Counted from the stretch's first letter, positions 1-9,906 are shown. The stretch: 64,000 nt of DNA from Micrococcaceae bacterium (GCA_013393415.1 JABXHI010000042.1:1-64000), one strand, 5' to 3'. Notes: generated from the letters alone by a model not told the origin. Numbers and translations: made by a program.

Positions 1-304
1 CCGGGTTAGATCACTACCAGGTCCGCCAATACACTGGCTGGTATCGACACATCACCTTATCGATGTTCGCCCACGCGTTTCTCAGTGTCATCAGGGCTAA
101 AAAGGGGGCCCAAATCCAGGCACCGGGACTCTGGTGAGACTGTCCCTGCCAGAGATCCGACGATTGATCGTCAAGGTCGTCTGGAGCCACACGCCTGACC
201 CGGACCACGTCCTGCGAGCCTCATTATGGCGACGTCAACACCAATACCGGGCCCAGCAATATCACTACACAGCACGCGGCCACACTTTACAAACACGACT
301 GTAG
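1..304 (+). pseudogene. IS701-family transposase, C-terminal remnant with frameshift
   Basis: The first bases encode the C-terminal part of an IS701-type DDE transposase. Frame 3 reads [20 protein letters not shown], and after a -1 shift frame 2 reads [13 protein letters not shown] and ends RRQHQYRAQQYHYTARGHT before a stop at 302-304. The shift lies at or just after the A5G5 run at 99-108. Without it, frame 3 stops at 135. The conserved blocks before and after the run are both typical of the family, so this is one gene broken by an indel. The 5' part lies outside the window. A sequencing error in the homopolymer cannot be excluded. Confidence 0.75.
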
Positions 305-1503
305 TACTAGTCAACTTATGTTAGAGGTGGGTTATGGCGAAAATAGGACGGCCTGGACTTCCGGAGACCCAACGCCGCCGAGTCTGGGAACTATGGAAAC
401 AAGGACATTCATTTACTGAGATTTCCGAAACGGTCGACAGACCACCGGGATCGGTATTTTCGATCCTGCGGCCTCGTGGTGGGATCTGGTTCCCAGAACC
501 CACACCCCCGCCCACAGCGTTGAGACTCGCCGAGCGGGAAGAAATTTCCCGTGGGCTAGCAGCCGACAAATCACTTCGAACCATGGCAGCAGAACTGGGC
601 AGAGCCCCTTCGACGATCAGTCGAGAAATCACCAAGAACAAAGGGACCAAGCAGTATCGAGCCATCGACGCTCATGACCGGGCAACCCGCAACCGTGCCC
701 GCCCACAACGACTGAAACTCCAAAAGAATCCGGTGTTGACCAACTACGTGAGCTCACGGTTACAGCGGTATTGGTCCCCGGAACAAATCGCTGGCAGGTT
801 GCGGTTGGACTACCCGATGAATACGCGGATGCACATCAGTCACGAGGCCATTTATCGCACCGTGTATCTGCACAAGGTCCGCAAGATACTGCCACATAAT
901 ATTCATCGGTGTTTGCGTCGCAATCGGCCCATCCGCCACGGCAAACACTACTCCACCCGGGGCCAGTGGCGGTCGCAAATCAAAAATGCCCGGTCCATTC
1001 ACGACCGGCCAGCTGAAGCCGAGGATCGCACGATACTAGGCCATTGGGAAGGCGATCTGATCATCGGCGGCACCAACTCTCAAATAGCCACCCTGGTAGA
1101 TCGAGCCAGCCGGAAAGTGGATCTAGTGCAGTTAGCAGATCGCAGTGCACAGCATCTCACCACCGCACTGAGCCAGCGTAGAACCCAGCAACCAACAATA
1201 GAAGCCAAGACATTGACCTGGGATCGCGGCATGGAACTTGCGGACCATCAGACCATCACCCAAGCCACCGGTGTGGAGATCTTCTTCGCAGACCCGCTAA
1301 GCCCCTGGCAGCGCGGCACCAACGAAAACACCAACGGACTCATCCGCCAGTACCTACCCAAGAAAACCAACCTGAGCCGATATTCACAAACCGATCTAGA
1401 CCACATCGCCCATGAACTCAACACCCGACCCCGCAAAGGCCTAGGCTACCGAACCCCACTCGAAGCCGAAGCCCACGGTGTTGCCTTGACGATTTGAATC
1501 CAA
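305..1503 (+). mobile_element. IS30-family insertion sequence (ends approximate)
   Basis: A complete IS30-type transposase gene sits between an IS701 remnant and a catalase lacking its 5' end. The right end must lie very close to 1500, because recognisable catalase sequence starts at about 1507, only nine bases after the transposase stop. A weak inverted-repeat match can be drawn around the shared GTCAA core (left about 311-315; right about 1481-1485 on the other strand), but terminal repeats and a target duplication could not be fixed by eye. The coordinates are estimates. Confidence 0.55.
334..1497 (+). CDS. IS30-family transposase
   Basis: This 387-residue DDE transposase mobilises the surrounding element. 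The N-terminus has helix-turn-helix segments, including one around AAELGRAPSTISREITKN. The catalytic core shows the expected acidic blocks: WEGDLIIGG, TWDRGMELADH and a late Glu in NENTNGLIRQYLPK. The length is full for the family and no frame break is visible, so it may be active. A GAGG ribosome binding site lies six bases before the ATG. Its TGA stop is in the same reading frame as the catalase remnant downstream, and only three sense codons separate that stop from conserved catalase residues. Confidence 0.92.
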   Translation: MAKIGRPGLPETQRRRVWELWKQGHSFTEISETVDRPPGSVFSILRPRGGIWFPEPTPPPTALRLAEREEISRGLAADKSLRTMAAELGRAPSTISREITKNKGTKQYRAIDAHDRATRNRARPQRLKLQKNPVLTNYVSSRLQRYWSPEQIAGRLRLDYPMNTRMHISHEAIYRTVYLHKVRKILPHNIHRCLRRNRPIRHGKHYSTRGQWRSQIKNARSIHDRPAEAEDRTILGHWEGDLIIGGTNSQIATLVDRASRKVDLVQLADRSAQHLTTALSQRRTQQPTIEAKTLTWDRGMELADHQTITQATGVEIFFADPLSPWQRGTNENTNGLIRQYLPKKTNLSRYSQTDLDHIAHELNTRPRKGLGYRTPLEAEAHGVALTI

Positions 1504-3447
1504 GCCCACTTTGACCACGAGCGCATCCCTGAGCGCGTCGTCCACGCCCGCGGTGCCGCCGCACACGGGGTGTTCGAATCCTATGGGGTGGCTGGCAACC
1601 TGACCCGTGCCCGGTTCTTAACCGAAGCGAAAACCACTCGGGTCTTCACCCGCTTCTCGACGGTCGTCGGTTCGCGCGGTTCCGCAGATGCTGTGCGAGA
1701 TACTCGTGGATTTGCCACGAAGTTCTACACCGATGAGGGCACCTTCGACCTGGTCGGCAACAACATCCCCGTGTTCTTCATTCAGGATGGCATCAAGTTC
1801 CCAGACGTCGTGCACGCTGCCAAACCGCACCCGGATCGCGAAATTCCGCAAGCACAGTCGGCGCACGACACTTTTTGGGACTTCGTCTCCCTGCACACCG
1901 AAGCCCAGGCGCATGCGATGTGGCAAATGTCAGACCGTGGCATCCCACGTTCATTCCGTATGATGGAAGGCTTCGGAGTCAACACGTTCCGCATGATCAA
2001 TGCCAATGATGAAACGGTCCTGGTTAAATTCCACTGGAAACCACGCCTCGGCGCACACTCTTTGACGTGGGAGGAAGCTCAAATGGTCAACGGCGTGGAC
2101 CCGGATTTCCACCGTCGCGATCTGGCCGACGCCATCGAATCCGGTGCCTATCCACAGTGGGAACTCGGGGTCCAGGTCTTTCCGGACACCGAAGACGAAA
2201 TGTTTCAGGGGATCGACCTCCTCGACCCCACCAAAATTGTGCCCGAGGAGTTGGCGGAAGTTCAACCGCTTGGCTTGCTGACCTTGAACGCTAACCCAAG
2301 CAATTACTTTGCCGAAACTGAACAGGTGGCCTTCCACCCCGGGCATCTGGGGCCCGGCATCGACGTCACCAACGATCCACTTTTGCAAGCCAGAATGTTC
2401 TCGTATATTGATACTCAACTGACGCGACTGGGCGGACCGAACTTCGCCCAAATTCCCATCAACCGGCCACATACCGAGACCAATGACATGCTCCGGGATG
2501 GCTTTCACCAGCACGGCGTTCAGGAAGGTGTTGCACCGTATAAACCCAATAGCCTGGACGGCGGGTGCCCATTCTTTGCCGGTGCAGACCGGCCCGGAAG
2601 CGAAGACGTGAAACAAGCGCTCATCGATATTCCACAACACATCGCCGAATCCCAGATGGTACGGCGTCATTCGCAGTCATTCGATGACCACTTCTCTCAG
2701 GCCACCATGTTCTACCGCAGCCTCAGTCCGGTCGAACAAGAACACACGGCCCAGGGCTACGCATTTGAACTCGGGAAATGCTACGAGACGACTATCAGAC
2801 AGCGCCAAGTGAACCAGCTGGCCAAGATTGATGCCGATCTGGCGGCCCGAGTGGCAGGAGAGCTGGGGTTGGAAGTCGAAAGCTCTGCCGACACCGCCCC
2901 ACGCGACGACATCATGACCAGTCCGGCCGTCTCACAGGTCGGTCAGACCTGGCCATTAGATGGGCGCATCATTGGCATCGCCATTGGGAACAACGCCGAG
3001 GCAGATGCTGACCGTATCAATCAGCTGCGCACCGTCATCAACGAGCACAAGATGGTCCCGCTGATTATTGCGCCGAATGCTGCCCCACTTTCGGACGGCA
3101 CACCGGTACAACGCACCTATTTGACCGGTCGGTCCGTCGAGTATGATGCGGTTATTTTCGTTTCGGGGAGCGCAGAAACTCCACCGCAAGATCCAGAATC
3201 TCACGGCATCGACGCGAAACTTGGCGACCCGACCGGCAGGGGGAACGTTGATCCGAGACTCGTGCTGTTAGCTGCTGAAACATTCCGGCAGGCAAAAGCC
3301 GTGGCCTTCGACGACGCAAGCCCAGTGCCTACCGCCGCCGGTATCGACGCTCAAGCACCCGGGGTGTTCGTCGGGCAGCCTGCAGTGGTCGCAGATCAAG
3401 TTTTCGAAGCACTCCGCAGCCATCGAGTCTGGGAGCGCTTCAGCTAA
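1504..3447 (+). pseudogene. katE: Clade II (HPII-type) catalase, 5'-truncated by IS insertion
   Basis: The protein is a large-subunit haem catalase that decomposes hydrogen peroxide. Conserved sequence begins abruptly at HFDHERIPERVVHARG (from about 1507), which contains the distal catalytic His, and continues through the haem domain to a C-terminal flavodoxin/DJ-1-like domain (GRIIGIAIGNNAEAD onward) that defines the large clade. In HPII enzymes a long N-terminal segment precedes this point, and here it is replaced by the IS30 element. No ATG restores it. The first in-frame start-like codon is GTG at 1570, which would exclude the distal His motif. The IS701 remnant upstream shows that the missing 5' part is not immediately across the element, so more than a simple insertion occurred. 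The gene is probably inactive. Confidence 0.88.
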
Positions 3448-3479
3448 CGGTACGTAGCACGATGAAAGGATCCGCGATC

Positions 3480-4094
3480 ATGCAGAAGAATCACGTAACC
3501 TCCCGTATTGTGGTCACCTCAGCGGTGACGATGCTGGCCGCCTTTGCCCTAGCCGGTTGTGGCGATGACTCCAATGGAAGCTCGCCGACCACGGTTGAAC
3601 TCTCCAACAACATGGGTGATCCTCTCGGCCAGGTCGAGTTCGTCGAGGTCGACGGTGGCTTGGAATTCAACGCCGACGTCGAGAACTTAGACCCGGGCTT
3701 CTATGGTTTTCACGTTCATGAGATCGGCGAATGCGAACCAGAGAGCCAAGCACCGGATGACCCAAATAACACCGGGGACTTTCTGTCAGCTGGTAGCCAC
3801 ATCGCAGGGGAAGAAGACGCCAACCATCCCGAGCATGCGGGGGACCTCCCAACGCTGCTGGTCAAGGAGGACGGCACGGCTCAAATGTCTGTGGTGACGG
3901 ATCGGCTTGGTGCGTCGCAATTAATGGATTTCGATGGTTCCGCTGTGATGATCCATGCGGATGCGGATAATTTCGCAAACGTGCCGGACCGCTACCTCGG
4001 TGACGAGACCGAACCGGATGAGGACACCCTTTCCACAGGTGACGCTGGCGACCGGCTTGCTTGCGGCGTGATCGAGGGCGTGGTGGAAGAGTGA
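3480..4094 (+). CDS. sodC: Cu/Zn superoxide dismutase, lipoprotein
   Basis: This enzyme converts superoxide to oxygen and hydrogen peroxide outside the cytoplasm. The first 27 residues form a lipoprotein signal ending in the lipobox LAGC (Cys27), so the mature protein should be anchored to the outer face of the membrane. Copper and zinc ligands are visible in FHVHEIGEC, SAGSH, HPEHAGDLP and MIHADADN, and the C-terminus has GDRLACGVI, which supplies the second half of the conserved disulfide. The ATG at 3480 is preferred over the in-frame ATG at 3462 because AAAGGA precedes it at good spacing. It lies 30 bases after the damaged catalase, so the two oxidative-stress genes may once have been cotranscribed. 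Confidence 0.9.
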   Translation: MQKNHVTSRIVVTSAVTMLAAFALAGCGDDSNGSSPTTVELSNNMGDPLGQVEFVEVDGGLEFNADVENLDPGFYGFHVHEIGECEPESQAPDDPNNTGDFLSAGSHIAGEEDANHPEHAGDLPTLLVKEDGTAQMSVVTDRLGASQLMDFDGSAVMIHADADNFANVPDRYLGDETEPDEDTLSTGDAGDRLACGVIEGVVEE

Positions 4095-4098
4095 TCTC

Positions 4099-5301
4099 TT
4101 AGAGGACGGACTGTTCGGCGGGGCGTCGCGCCTGTCGGCCGTGAGTGAGCCAGTAGACCACAATACTGCCGATAAGGACTGCGGCCCCGACCGCATAGAG
4201 TCCGGCATAGCCTGCCAGTGGGATCATGAATCCTAGGGCCACGGGCCCAACGGCGATCCCGGCATCCAGCGATAAATAGTGCGTGGATGTTGCAATCGGG
4301 ATCCGCTCCGGGGTGGTCCGGCTAATCCCCACGGCCTGCAAGCTTGGGACAGCACCGCCCTGCCCGATGCCGCCAAGCACAGCAGCGATCATGATCAGCC
4401 AGACGTTGGCCGACACAGCGATAAGTCCCAACGAGATGGCAAAAGCCAGCAGCGCCCAGGGGATCACTGAGTTCTCGCCACGTCGATCATGGAGCCGCCC
4501 GGCAAAGAGCCGGACGCCCAGCATGGCCAGTGCGAAAACGACGAAAAATGCGGATGCGGCGTCGGTCATCCCACGTCCGACAAGATATGGCGGCAGGTAG
4601 GTGGTGATCAGCGCGTACCCAATCGCGCTCATAAATGCCACAATGGCCACCGGAAGGACTCTCACATCGATCAGGTCTGAACCGCGCAGCCGCCAGCGCT
4701 CGTCGTAGTCTGCTTGACTCGGTGGGTGTTCTTGAATTCGCATGGGCAGTACGGCAAAGAACGAGACAACTGCACACAGTGCCGTGAAGTTGAAGACCCA
4801 CTCATCCGAGGCCACTTCGCTGATGTTGACCGCGGCTAACGGTCCGATGGCCATGCCCAACGTCGCAGCCAGCGAATAATATCCTAGACCCTCGCTGCGT
4901 CGAGTCAACGGGATGATATCCAGGACCGCCGAGGTAACGGCTGTTGAAATGATCCCAAACGCTGTGCCCTGGATAATGCGGATGACGATCAGCAGGCTGA
5001 AATGATCGACCAACGGATACAGCAGTGAACTGATCGCGAAAATGGCCAGTGAAATAAGCAGGGTCCGTTTGCGGCCAATGAAGTCGAGGTACTTGCCAAT
5101 GACTAGGCGGACGAGCCCCGCCCCGATGACGAAGGAACTGGCGGCAAACCCTGCTGCGGTGTCGTTCGCTTGGAAGCGTTCGGTGGCGTAGATGGCCATG
5201 AAGGTCATCAGCGAGATGAACACAATGTAGGCGCCCAACAACACGGTAAAGGCGAGAAAATAGTCGCGGGTAAACAGCGCAGGCTTCGTCGTCGCTGTCA
5301 T
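4099..5301 (-). CDS. MFS transporter (tandem paralogue 1)
   Basis: The 400-residue protein has about twelve hydrophobic segments and the MFS loop motif GKYLDFIGRKRTL between TM2 and TM3, typical of drug/solute:proton antiporters. It is clearly related to the next gene over its whole length (for example NDTAAGFAASSFVIG is shared), so the pair arose by tandem duplication. The substrate is not evident. It ends four bases from the sodC stop on the opposite strand, with no terminator between them. The ribosome binding site is weak. Its position near a CitE-like lyase and aromatic-catabolism genes would fit export or uptake of an organic acid, but this is only inference. Confidence 0.85.
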   Translation of the reverse strand: MTATTKPALFTRDYFLAFTVLLGAYIVFISLMTFMAIYATERFQANDTAAGFAASSFVIGAGLVRLVIGKYLDFIGRKRTLLISLAIFAISSLLYPLVDHFSLLIVIRIIQGTAFGIISTAVTSAVLDIIPLTRRSEGLGYYSLAATLGMAIGPLAAVNISEVASDEWVFNFTALCAVVSFFAVLPMRIQEHPPSQADYDERWRLRGSDLIDVRVLPVAIVAFMSAIGYALITTYLPPYLVGRGMTDAASAFFVVFALAMLGVRLFAGRLHDRRGENSVIPWALLAFAISLGLIAVSANVWLIMIAAVLGGIGQGGAVPSLQAVGISRTTPERIPIATSTHYLSLDAGIAVGPVALGFMIPLAGYAGLYAVGAAVLIGSIVVYWLTHGRQARRPAEQSVL

Positions 5302-5422
5302 TTAGGCGCACAACTCTTCGACATAACGCAGTGTCCACTTCATTCGACAATAGTTGGTTGATACAACGGTTTGAGGCCACGATACTACTCGTATGGCCCC
5401 ACGACGAATCGGTCTCGAGAGG

Positions 5423-6628
5423 TTACTGGGACGGCGGGTAGGCGCGCGATCCGCCAGCGCGCCGACCGTGGGACAGCCAGTAGACCAGCAGGGCAACGAG
5501 CAGGATGCCCGAGCCGGCGAAGTACAGGCCTTGGTAGCCGGTCAGATGAATCATGAACCCGAGGGCGACGGGGCCGATAGCTAAGCCCGAGTCCAGCGCT
5601 AAGTAGTGAGTTGAGGTTGCGATGGGGACTCTGGCTGAGGTGGTGCGGCTGATGCCAACCGCTTGCAAGCTGGGGAGCGCTGCGCCGTGACCGAAGCCGC
5701 CCAAAACTGCGGCAATCATGAAGTGCCAAACACTCTCGGCAAACCCCAAGATCGCAAGTCCGAGCATCAGCGATACTAACGCGCTTGGAATGACCGTGTT
5801 TTCACCGTAGTGATCATGCAGTCGACCGGCGAATAATCTCACGGCCAACATGGCAAAAGCCCAAACCAGGAAGAAGAGCGAGGCGGTGCTGAGCATATCG
5901 AGCCCTACAAGGTAAGCGGGCAGATAGGTCATGACGACCGAAAATCCCAGCGAGGTCAGCAGACCAACGACGGCTACTGGAACGACTTTGCTATCCACCA
6001 GGTCGGAACCTCCGAGACGCCAGCGCCGGGTATATTCGTCCTGCGATGGGGTACGTTCCTGAACTCGCATCGGAATAACAGACACGAGGGCCACACCAGC
6101 ACAGATGGTCGTGAAACCGAAGACCCAGATATCGGAGGCACGTTCACTGAGCTGAAGAGCCGCCAGGGGTCCCAGGGCGTTGGATACCGTGCCGGCAAGG
6201 GACAGGTAGCCGAGCCCTTCACTGAGTCGTCCCACTGGGATGAGAGTGACGACTATGGAGCTAATCGTTGTGGAGGCGACACCGAATGCGTCCCCGTGGA
6301 GAACGCGGATCAGTACTAAGAGAGCGTAGTAGTCGAGCAGTGGGTAGATCAGCGAGCACGCAATGAACACGGACAGGGTGATCAATAGTGTCCGTTTTCG
6401 ACCGATGAAGTCGAGGTATTTGCCGATCAGCAGACGCGATAGCGCACCACCGATCACAAAGGAACTCGCGGCAAAACCCGCTGCGGTGTCATTGACGCTG
6501 AATCGTTGCATCGCGTAGAGCGCCATGAAGGACATGAGCGTGATGAATACCAGGCTGATTCCGAGCATGACCACGAACGCGCGGAAATAATCTGCCGTCC
6601 AGAGGGGCTGCTTGGATGCTGAAGACAT
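5423..6628 (-). CDS. MFS transporter (tandem paralogue 2)
   Basis: This 401-residue twelve-helix major facilitator protein is the paralogue of the gene at 4099-5301. It shares the same GKYLDFIGRKRTL motif and the NDTAAGFAASSFVIG segment in TM2. It lies upstream of its paralogue with 121 bases between them, and the two probably form one transcription unit. The C-terminal tail (RRAGGSRAYPPSQ) differs from that of the paralogue. The start has only a weak AGG-type ribosome site. The substrate is unknown. The retention of two diverged copies suggests different substrates rather than a simple dosage effect. Confidence 0.85.
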   Translation of the reverse strand: MSSASKQPLWTADYFRAFVVMLGISLVFITLMSFMALYAMQRFSVNDTAAGFAASSFVIGGALSRLLIGKYLDFIGRKRTLLITLSVFIACSLIYPLLDYYALLVLIRVLHGDAFGVASTTISSIVVTLIPVGRLSEGLGYLSLAGTVSNALGPLAALQLSERASDIWVFGFTTICAGVALVSVIPMRVQERTPSQDEYTRRWRLGGSDLVDSKVVPVAVVGLLTSLGFSVVMTYLPAYLVGLDMLSTASLFFLVWAFAMLAVRLFAGRLHDHYGENTVIPSALVSLMLGLAILGFAESVWHFMIAAVLGGFGHGAALPSLQAVGISRTTSARVPIATSTHYLALDSGLAIGPVALGFMIHLTGYQGLYFAGSGILLVALLVYWLSHGRRAGGSRAYPPSQ

Positions 6629-6767
6629 TGCACCTATCTACACGTTGGAAAACACAACAACACTGTGGCGGGCAGCTTTTGTGCACGCAGGTGATTGAGT
6701 GTCGCCCAAGAACCGCATCATAAGGTTGCCCTGCTCCTGTTATAGCAGAGGGCGTCTAGCTAGCGGA

Positions 6768-7721
6768 TTAGTAGTGGTATGTGTCAGTTGGTGCGGAGGT
6801 GTAATTATCTGATGTAGCGGGACGGCACCACTCGATGCCAAGCGCTTCTGCGAGTTCGATAATCCCATTGGAACGAGCCAGTCGTGGCAGGTCGGAACCA
6901 TTGCGAATTTGACCGCCGGCCTGTTCGAATTCCTCGAGGAAGTCGTGGGCCCAGGTGAGCTCTTCTTGCGATGGGCTCAACCCTTCGTTGATGGTCGCGG
7001 TTTGTTCTGGCAGCAGGCAGAGCTTGCCGGTGAAGCCGAATTCCGAAGATACGGAGGCCGCTTCGGTCAGTACTTTGCCCGATGTTCCCTGGGTGGGGCC
7101 GGCGATAGGTGAAGGCAGCATGGCGGCTTTGGAAGCGATGGTGAATTGGCTGCGGGCATAGGCAAGGGCCATCGGTGAGCTGCCAAAACCGGTGTCGCGG
7201 CGGAAGTCGCCGATGCCAAAGGCTAGGCGGAACGTACCGCGAGCAGCAGCGATTGAGTTAATGCGCTGCAGTCCACGAGCGGTTTCCACCAGTGCAACAA
7301 TCGGGACACCAGGTAGCCGGGCGGCCGTTTCGTTGACGTGGTCGGTGGATTCAGTCATGGCCAGCATGACGCCCAGTAGACCACCGTTGTGGTGGGGGCC
7401 GTCGAGCTCATGGGAGATGTATTTTGCGAGTCCGGTAACATCGTCTTCCCACCAGGGGCTGCCGTAACCATTGATGCGCACCCAGCCGGTGTTTCCTTCG
7501 GCGAACCAATCGGTCACATTTTTGCGGCCAATGTCTTTATCTTTGGGGGCTACCGCATCTTCAATGTCATAGACAACGACATCAGCGGCGGACTCGACGG
7601 CAGGAGAGAAGCGGTCTGGTTGAACAGCGTTGACTAGCAGCCATGTCCGGGTGAGGTCCGCTTGGACCTTCTGGCCCGGGGAGGGCGTGACGTGGGTAGT
7701 CATAATGGAACTGTTGGACAC
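6768..7721 (-). CDS. HpcH/HpaI aldolase / CitE-like lyase
   Basis: This 317-residue TIM-barrel protein belongs to the CitE/HpcH family. Its members cleave or form C-C bonds of CoA thioesters or 2-oxo acids (citryl-CoA, malyl-CoA and related substrates). Family motifs are visible: LLVNAVQPDRF, then ADVVVYDIEDAV with the metal-binding acidic residues, and VALVETARGL with the conserved Glu. The start is GTG at 7721 with AAGGAG just upstream, and an ATG six codons in lacks a comparable site. No citrate lyase alpha or gamma subunit is nearby, so it is not part of citrate lyase. A role in breaking down a product of aromatic-ring cleavage is possible but unproven. Confidence 0.78.
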   Translation of the reverse strand: MSNSSIMTTHVTPSPGQKVQADLTRTWLLVNAVQPDRFSPAVESAADVVVYDIEDAVAPKDKDIGRKNVTDWFAEGNTGWVRINGYGSPWWEDDVTGLAKYISHELDGPHHNGGLLGVMLAMTESTDHVNETAARLPGVPIVALVETARGLQRINSIAAARGTFRLAFGIGDFRRDTGFGSSPMALAYARSQFTIASKAAMLPSPIAGPTQGTSGKVLTEAASVSSEFGFTGKLCLLPEQTATINEGLSPSQEELTWAHDFLEEFEQAGGQIRNGSDLPRLARSNGIIELAEALGIEWCRPATSDNYTSAPTDTYHY

Positions 7722-7735
7722 CAGGTCTCCTTACC

Positions 7736-7761
7736 GTATTGCACTCGGTGCACGGCAATAC
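7736..7761. promoter_or_regulatory. Inverted repeat upstream of the CitE-like gene
   Basis: GTATTGC and GCAATAC form perfect 7-base arms around a 12-base centre. Offset within this, TGCAC-TCG-GTGCA (7740-7752) is a second inverted repeat. It lies just upstream of the ribosome site of the minus-strand lyase gene and in the 270-base divergent gap before the plus-strand amidotransferase gene. It could be an operator or a 5' mRNA hairpin. The rest of the gap (7762-7992) has no other obvious gene, only the CAAAA-N3-TTGA motif at 7763. Confidence 0.45.
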
Positions 7762-7992
7762 GCAAAACTGTTGATTTTCGCATGAATTAGCGGAAAGTAC
7801 TCCACTCAAGGGTACCGGCCGGACCCAACGCGCACCAATGAATCTTGCTATGAGAGCAGCGCTTGTGACCAACGTGATAGTAGCTGAGCTTCGCGAGAAG
7901 CTCTTGCAGTGAATCTTACATGTTTGGTGGCACCGGAGTATCGTTGACCATCTAAACCAGGCATATGCAGTATCGGATATTTAGGAGCATTC

Positions 7993-8781
7993 TTGAGCGC
8001 GCAGACTCACCCAGGATTGAATCGGACAGATTATCAACTCGAGCAGGATTTCGTTGAGGATGCTCGCCCCGCAATTGGTGTGGTGGTCGCACTCTGGTCG
8101 CGGGAGATGAGTCAATCTGATGCGCAAACGATGCACGATTTGATCATGACCACTGTGGCAACCATCCGTGACGCTGGCGGCCGCCCGATCGTCATCGATG
8201 GCTCAGCGCAGACGCAACAGGCTGAAAATACCGCGTGGCACAAGGACGTCGATGCCTTTGTATATCTGGGTGGCGCCGATGTGCATCCGGGTTTCTTCAC
8301 CGATGTCGAACTGTCTGAGCAGGTACCTGGTATCGATGCCCAGGCGGATCAGTTCGCTGTCGCTTCGTTGCGCCAGGCTGTAGCCGATGATGCTCCGGTA
8401 TTGGGTATCTGCCGCGGTGCACAACTGCTCAACGTGGCGCTAGGCGGCAGTATTGTGCAGCATATCGACGGGCACCGCTCTGTGCTGGACAACGGAGACA
8501 CTGGCTTCATCGATGAGAACGTCGATCTCGTTGCTGACTCCAAGATCGCTAAGATTCTGGGTCGAGCAACCGTTCGGGTTCGCAGCTCGCATCACCAAAC
8601 GATAGACGAAGTAGGCGATGAGCTAGTGGTCACTGCCTACGCGCAGGACGACTCGATCGAAGCAGTCGAACTTCCGGAGAAAACGTGGGTTGTGGGGTTG
8701 CAGTGGCACCCCGAAGAAGCCCACGCAAACGCCGAGGACCGTCGAAAGATCTTCGAAGCGCTCATAGAGCAGACAAAATAG
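7993..8781 (+). CDS. Class I glutamine amidotransferase-like hydrolase (peptidase C26, PuuD-type)
   Basis: This 262-residue protein resembles gamma-glutamyl-gamma-aminobutyrate hydrolases, which hydrolyse gamma-glutamyl amides in polyamine or amine breakdown. The catalytic nucleophile is Cys140 in LGICRGAQLLNV, and the His/Glu pair is in GLQWHPEE (His239, Glu241). The oxyanion-type motif FVYLGGADVHPG is also present. The start is TTG at 7993, with AGGAG five bases upstream and no competing ATG before the conserved region. It is transcribed away from the CitE-like gene and ends only 19 bases from the convergent enolase-superfamily gene. The actual gamma-glutamyl substrate is unknown. Confidence 0.8.
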   Translation: MSAQTHPGLNRTDYQLEQDFVEDARPAIGVVVALWSREMSQSDAQTMHDLIMTTVATIRDAGGRPIVIDGSAQTQQAENTAWHKDVDAFVYLGGADVHPGFFTDVELSEQVPGIDAQADQFAVASLRQAVADDAPVLGICRGAQLLNVALGGSIVQHIDGHRSVLDNGDTGFIDENVDLVADSKIAKILGRATVRVRSSHHQTIDEVGDELVVTAYAQDDSIEAVELPEKTWVVGLQWHPEEAHANAEDRRKIFEALIEQTK

Positions 8782-8800
8782 GCCCTCTCGCCGCACGATG

Positions 8801-9906
8801 TTATTTGTCAGTGCGGTAGTGGCTTAGCTTGTCCTCATCAATGTCAGCGCCGACGCCAGGGAGGTTGCGAACCGAAATACGGCCGTCGATGATCTCGATG
8901 GGATCGGTCAGCAAGTCGTCGGACATGTCCAAGAAGTTGGACAGTTCACCAGCGCGTGCCGAGGAAGCGCGGTGGGCTGCACCAAAGGTGACGGTGGCCA
9001 GTGACCCGACTTGGGTATCGATCTGGTTGCCCATGGTGACGTCGACGCCGAGACCGGTGCACAGTCCCAAAATTTCGGTGGCCTCTGTGAATCCGGACCG
9101 AGCGGTTTTGATGCAAATGGCGTTCGCACCACCGGAGAGGAGCTCCCGGGATGCGTCACCTGCGGTCGGAACAGATTCATCACCGACGATCGGGATGGGT
9201 GAGTGGTCGACCAGACGACGCCGGCTCATGGCTTCTTTTGCGTCACATGGTTCTTCGAGCATGGTGAGGCCCAGATCTGCGGTCTGACGCAAGACTTCCA
9301 TGGCTTCGTTGGCGGTCCAACCGCGATTAGCGTCCAGATAGATTTCCACGTCGTCCCCAAGTCCCTCACGCAATACGCGACAGGCCTCAATATCGAGGGA
9401 CAGCGGGCGCCGTCCGACCTTGAGTTTGAACGTGGTGATGCCGTATTGATCGCCGAAGCGCTGTGCTTCCTCGAGCAGTTCTTCGGCGGGTTTGAAGCCG
9501 AGCATGTGGCTAACGCGCATGGAGTCTGTGTAGCCGCCCAGCAATTCATGCACGGGGGTTTCCAAGGCTTTGCCCATGAGATCCCACAGCGCAATATCGA
9601 CCGCACCCTTGGCCACCTGGTTGTGGATGGTCCGATGCATCATGGCGTGGACTTTTTCGCGGTCGAACGGATCCAGGCCGATCAGTTCTGGCCCGAAGAC
9701 TTCTTCGATGATCACCTTGATCGACGCCTGCGTTTCGCCATAGGTATAGGGCCGCGGTGGTGCATCTGCGGTATCGGTAATGCCCGCGTCCGTGTGGATG
9801 CGAACAACGATGTGATCGGCGGTGGCGACTTCACCGGAGGCAAATTTCAGCGGATGCGTATAAGGAATCGCATGCGGAATTGCTTCGACGGCAGTGTTGC
9901 AACCAC
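8801..9906 (-). pseudogene. Mandelate racemase/muconate lactonizing enzyme-family protein with broken start
   Basis: The protein is of the enolase superfamily, whose members abstract a proton alpha to a carboxylate using Mg2+. The barrel part is intact: the Lys pair in TFKLKVG, metal ligands in YLDANRGW, LEEPCD and GDES. The N-terminal capping domain is also encoded in frame (VEAIPHAIPYTHPLKFASG) up to about 9888, but no start codon exists in that frame before a stop at 9920-9922. A GTG at 9904-9906 in the neighbouring frame would give MVATLP then join VEAIPH if one base were restored near 9889. The in-frame GTG at 9715 would drop the capping domain. It is either a one-base deletion or a sequencing error. 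The substrate is unknown. Confidence 0.72.

Noticed and set aside
99-108. Programmed -1 frameshift site in the IS701 transposase
   Set aside because: The sequence before the shift is T AAA AAG rather than the A AAA AAG slippery heptamer, no stimulatory stem is evident and I know of no such mechanism in this family; an indel is simpler.
1951-2670. 239-codon minus-strand frame inside the catalase
   Set aside because: It is a shadow of the catalase codon pattern; the plus-strand product is the recognisable one.
6768-7721. Citrate lyase beta subunit in a true citrate lyase complex
   Set aside because: No CitD, CitF, CitC or CitX/G genes are present nearby, so only the family-level call is justified.
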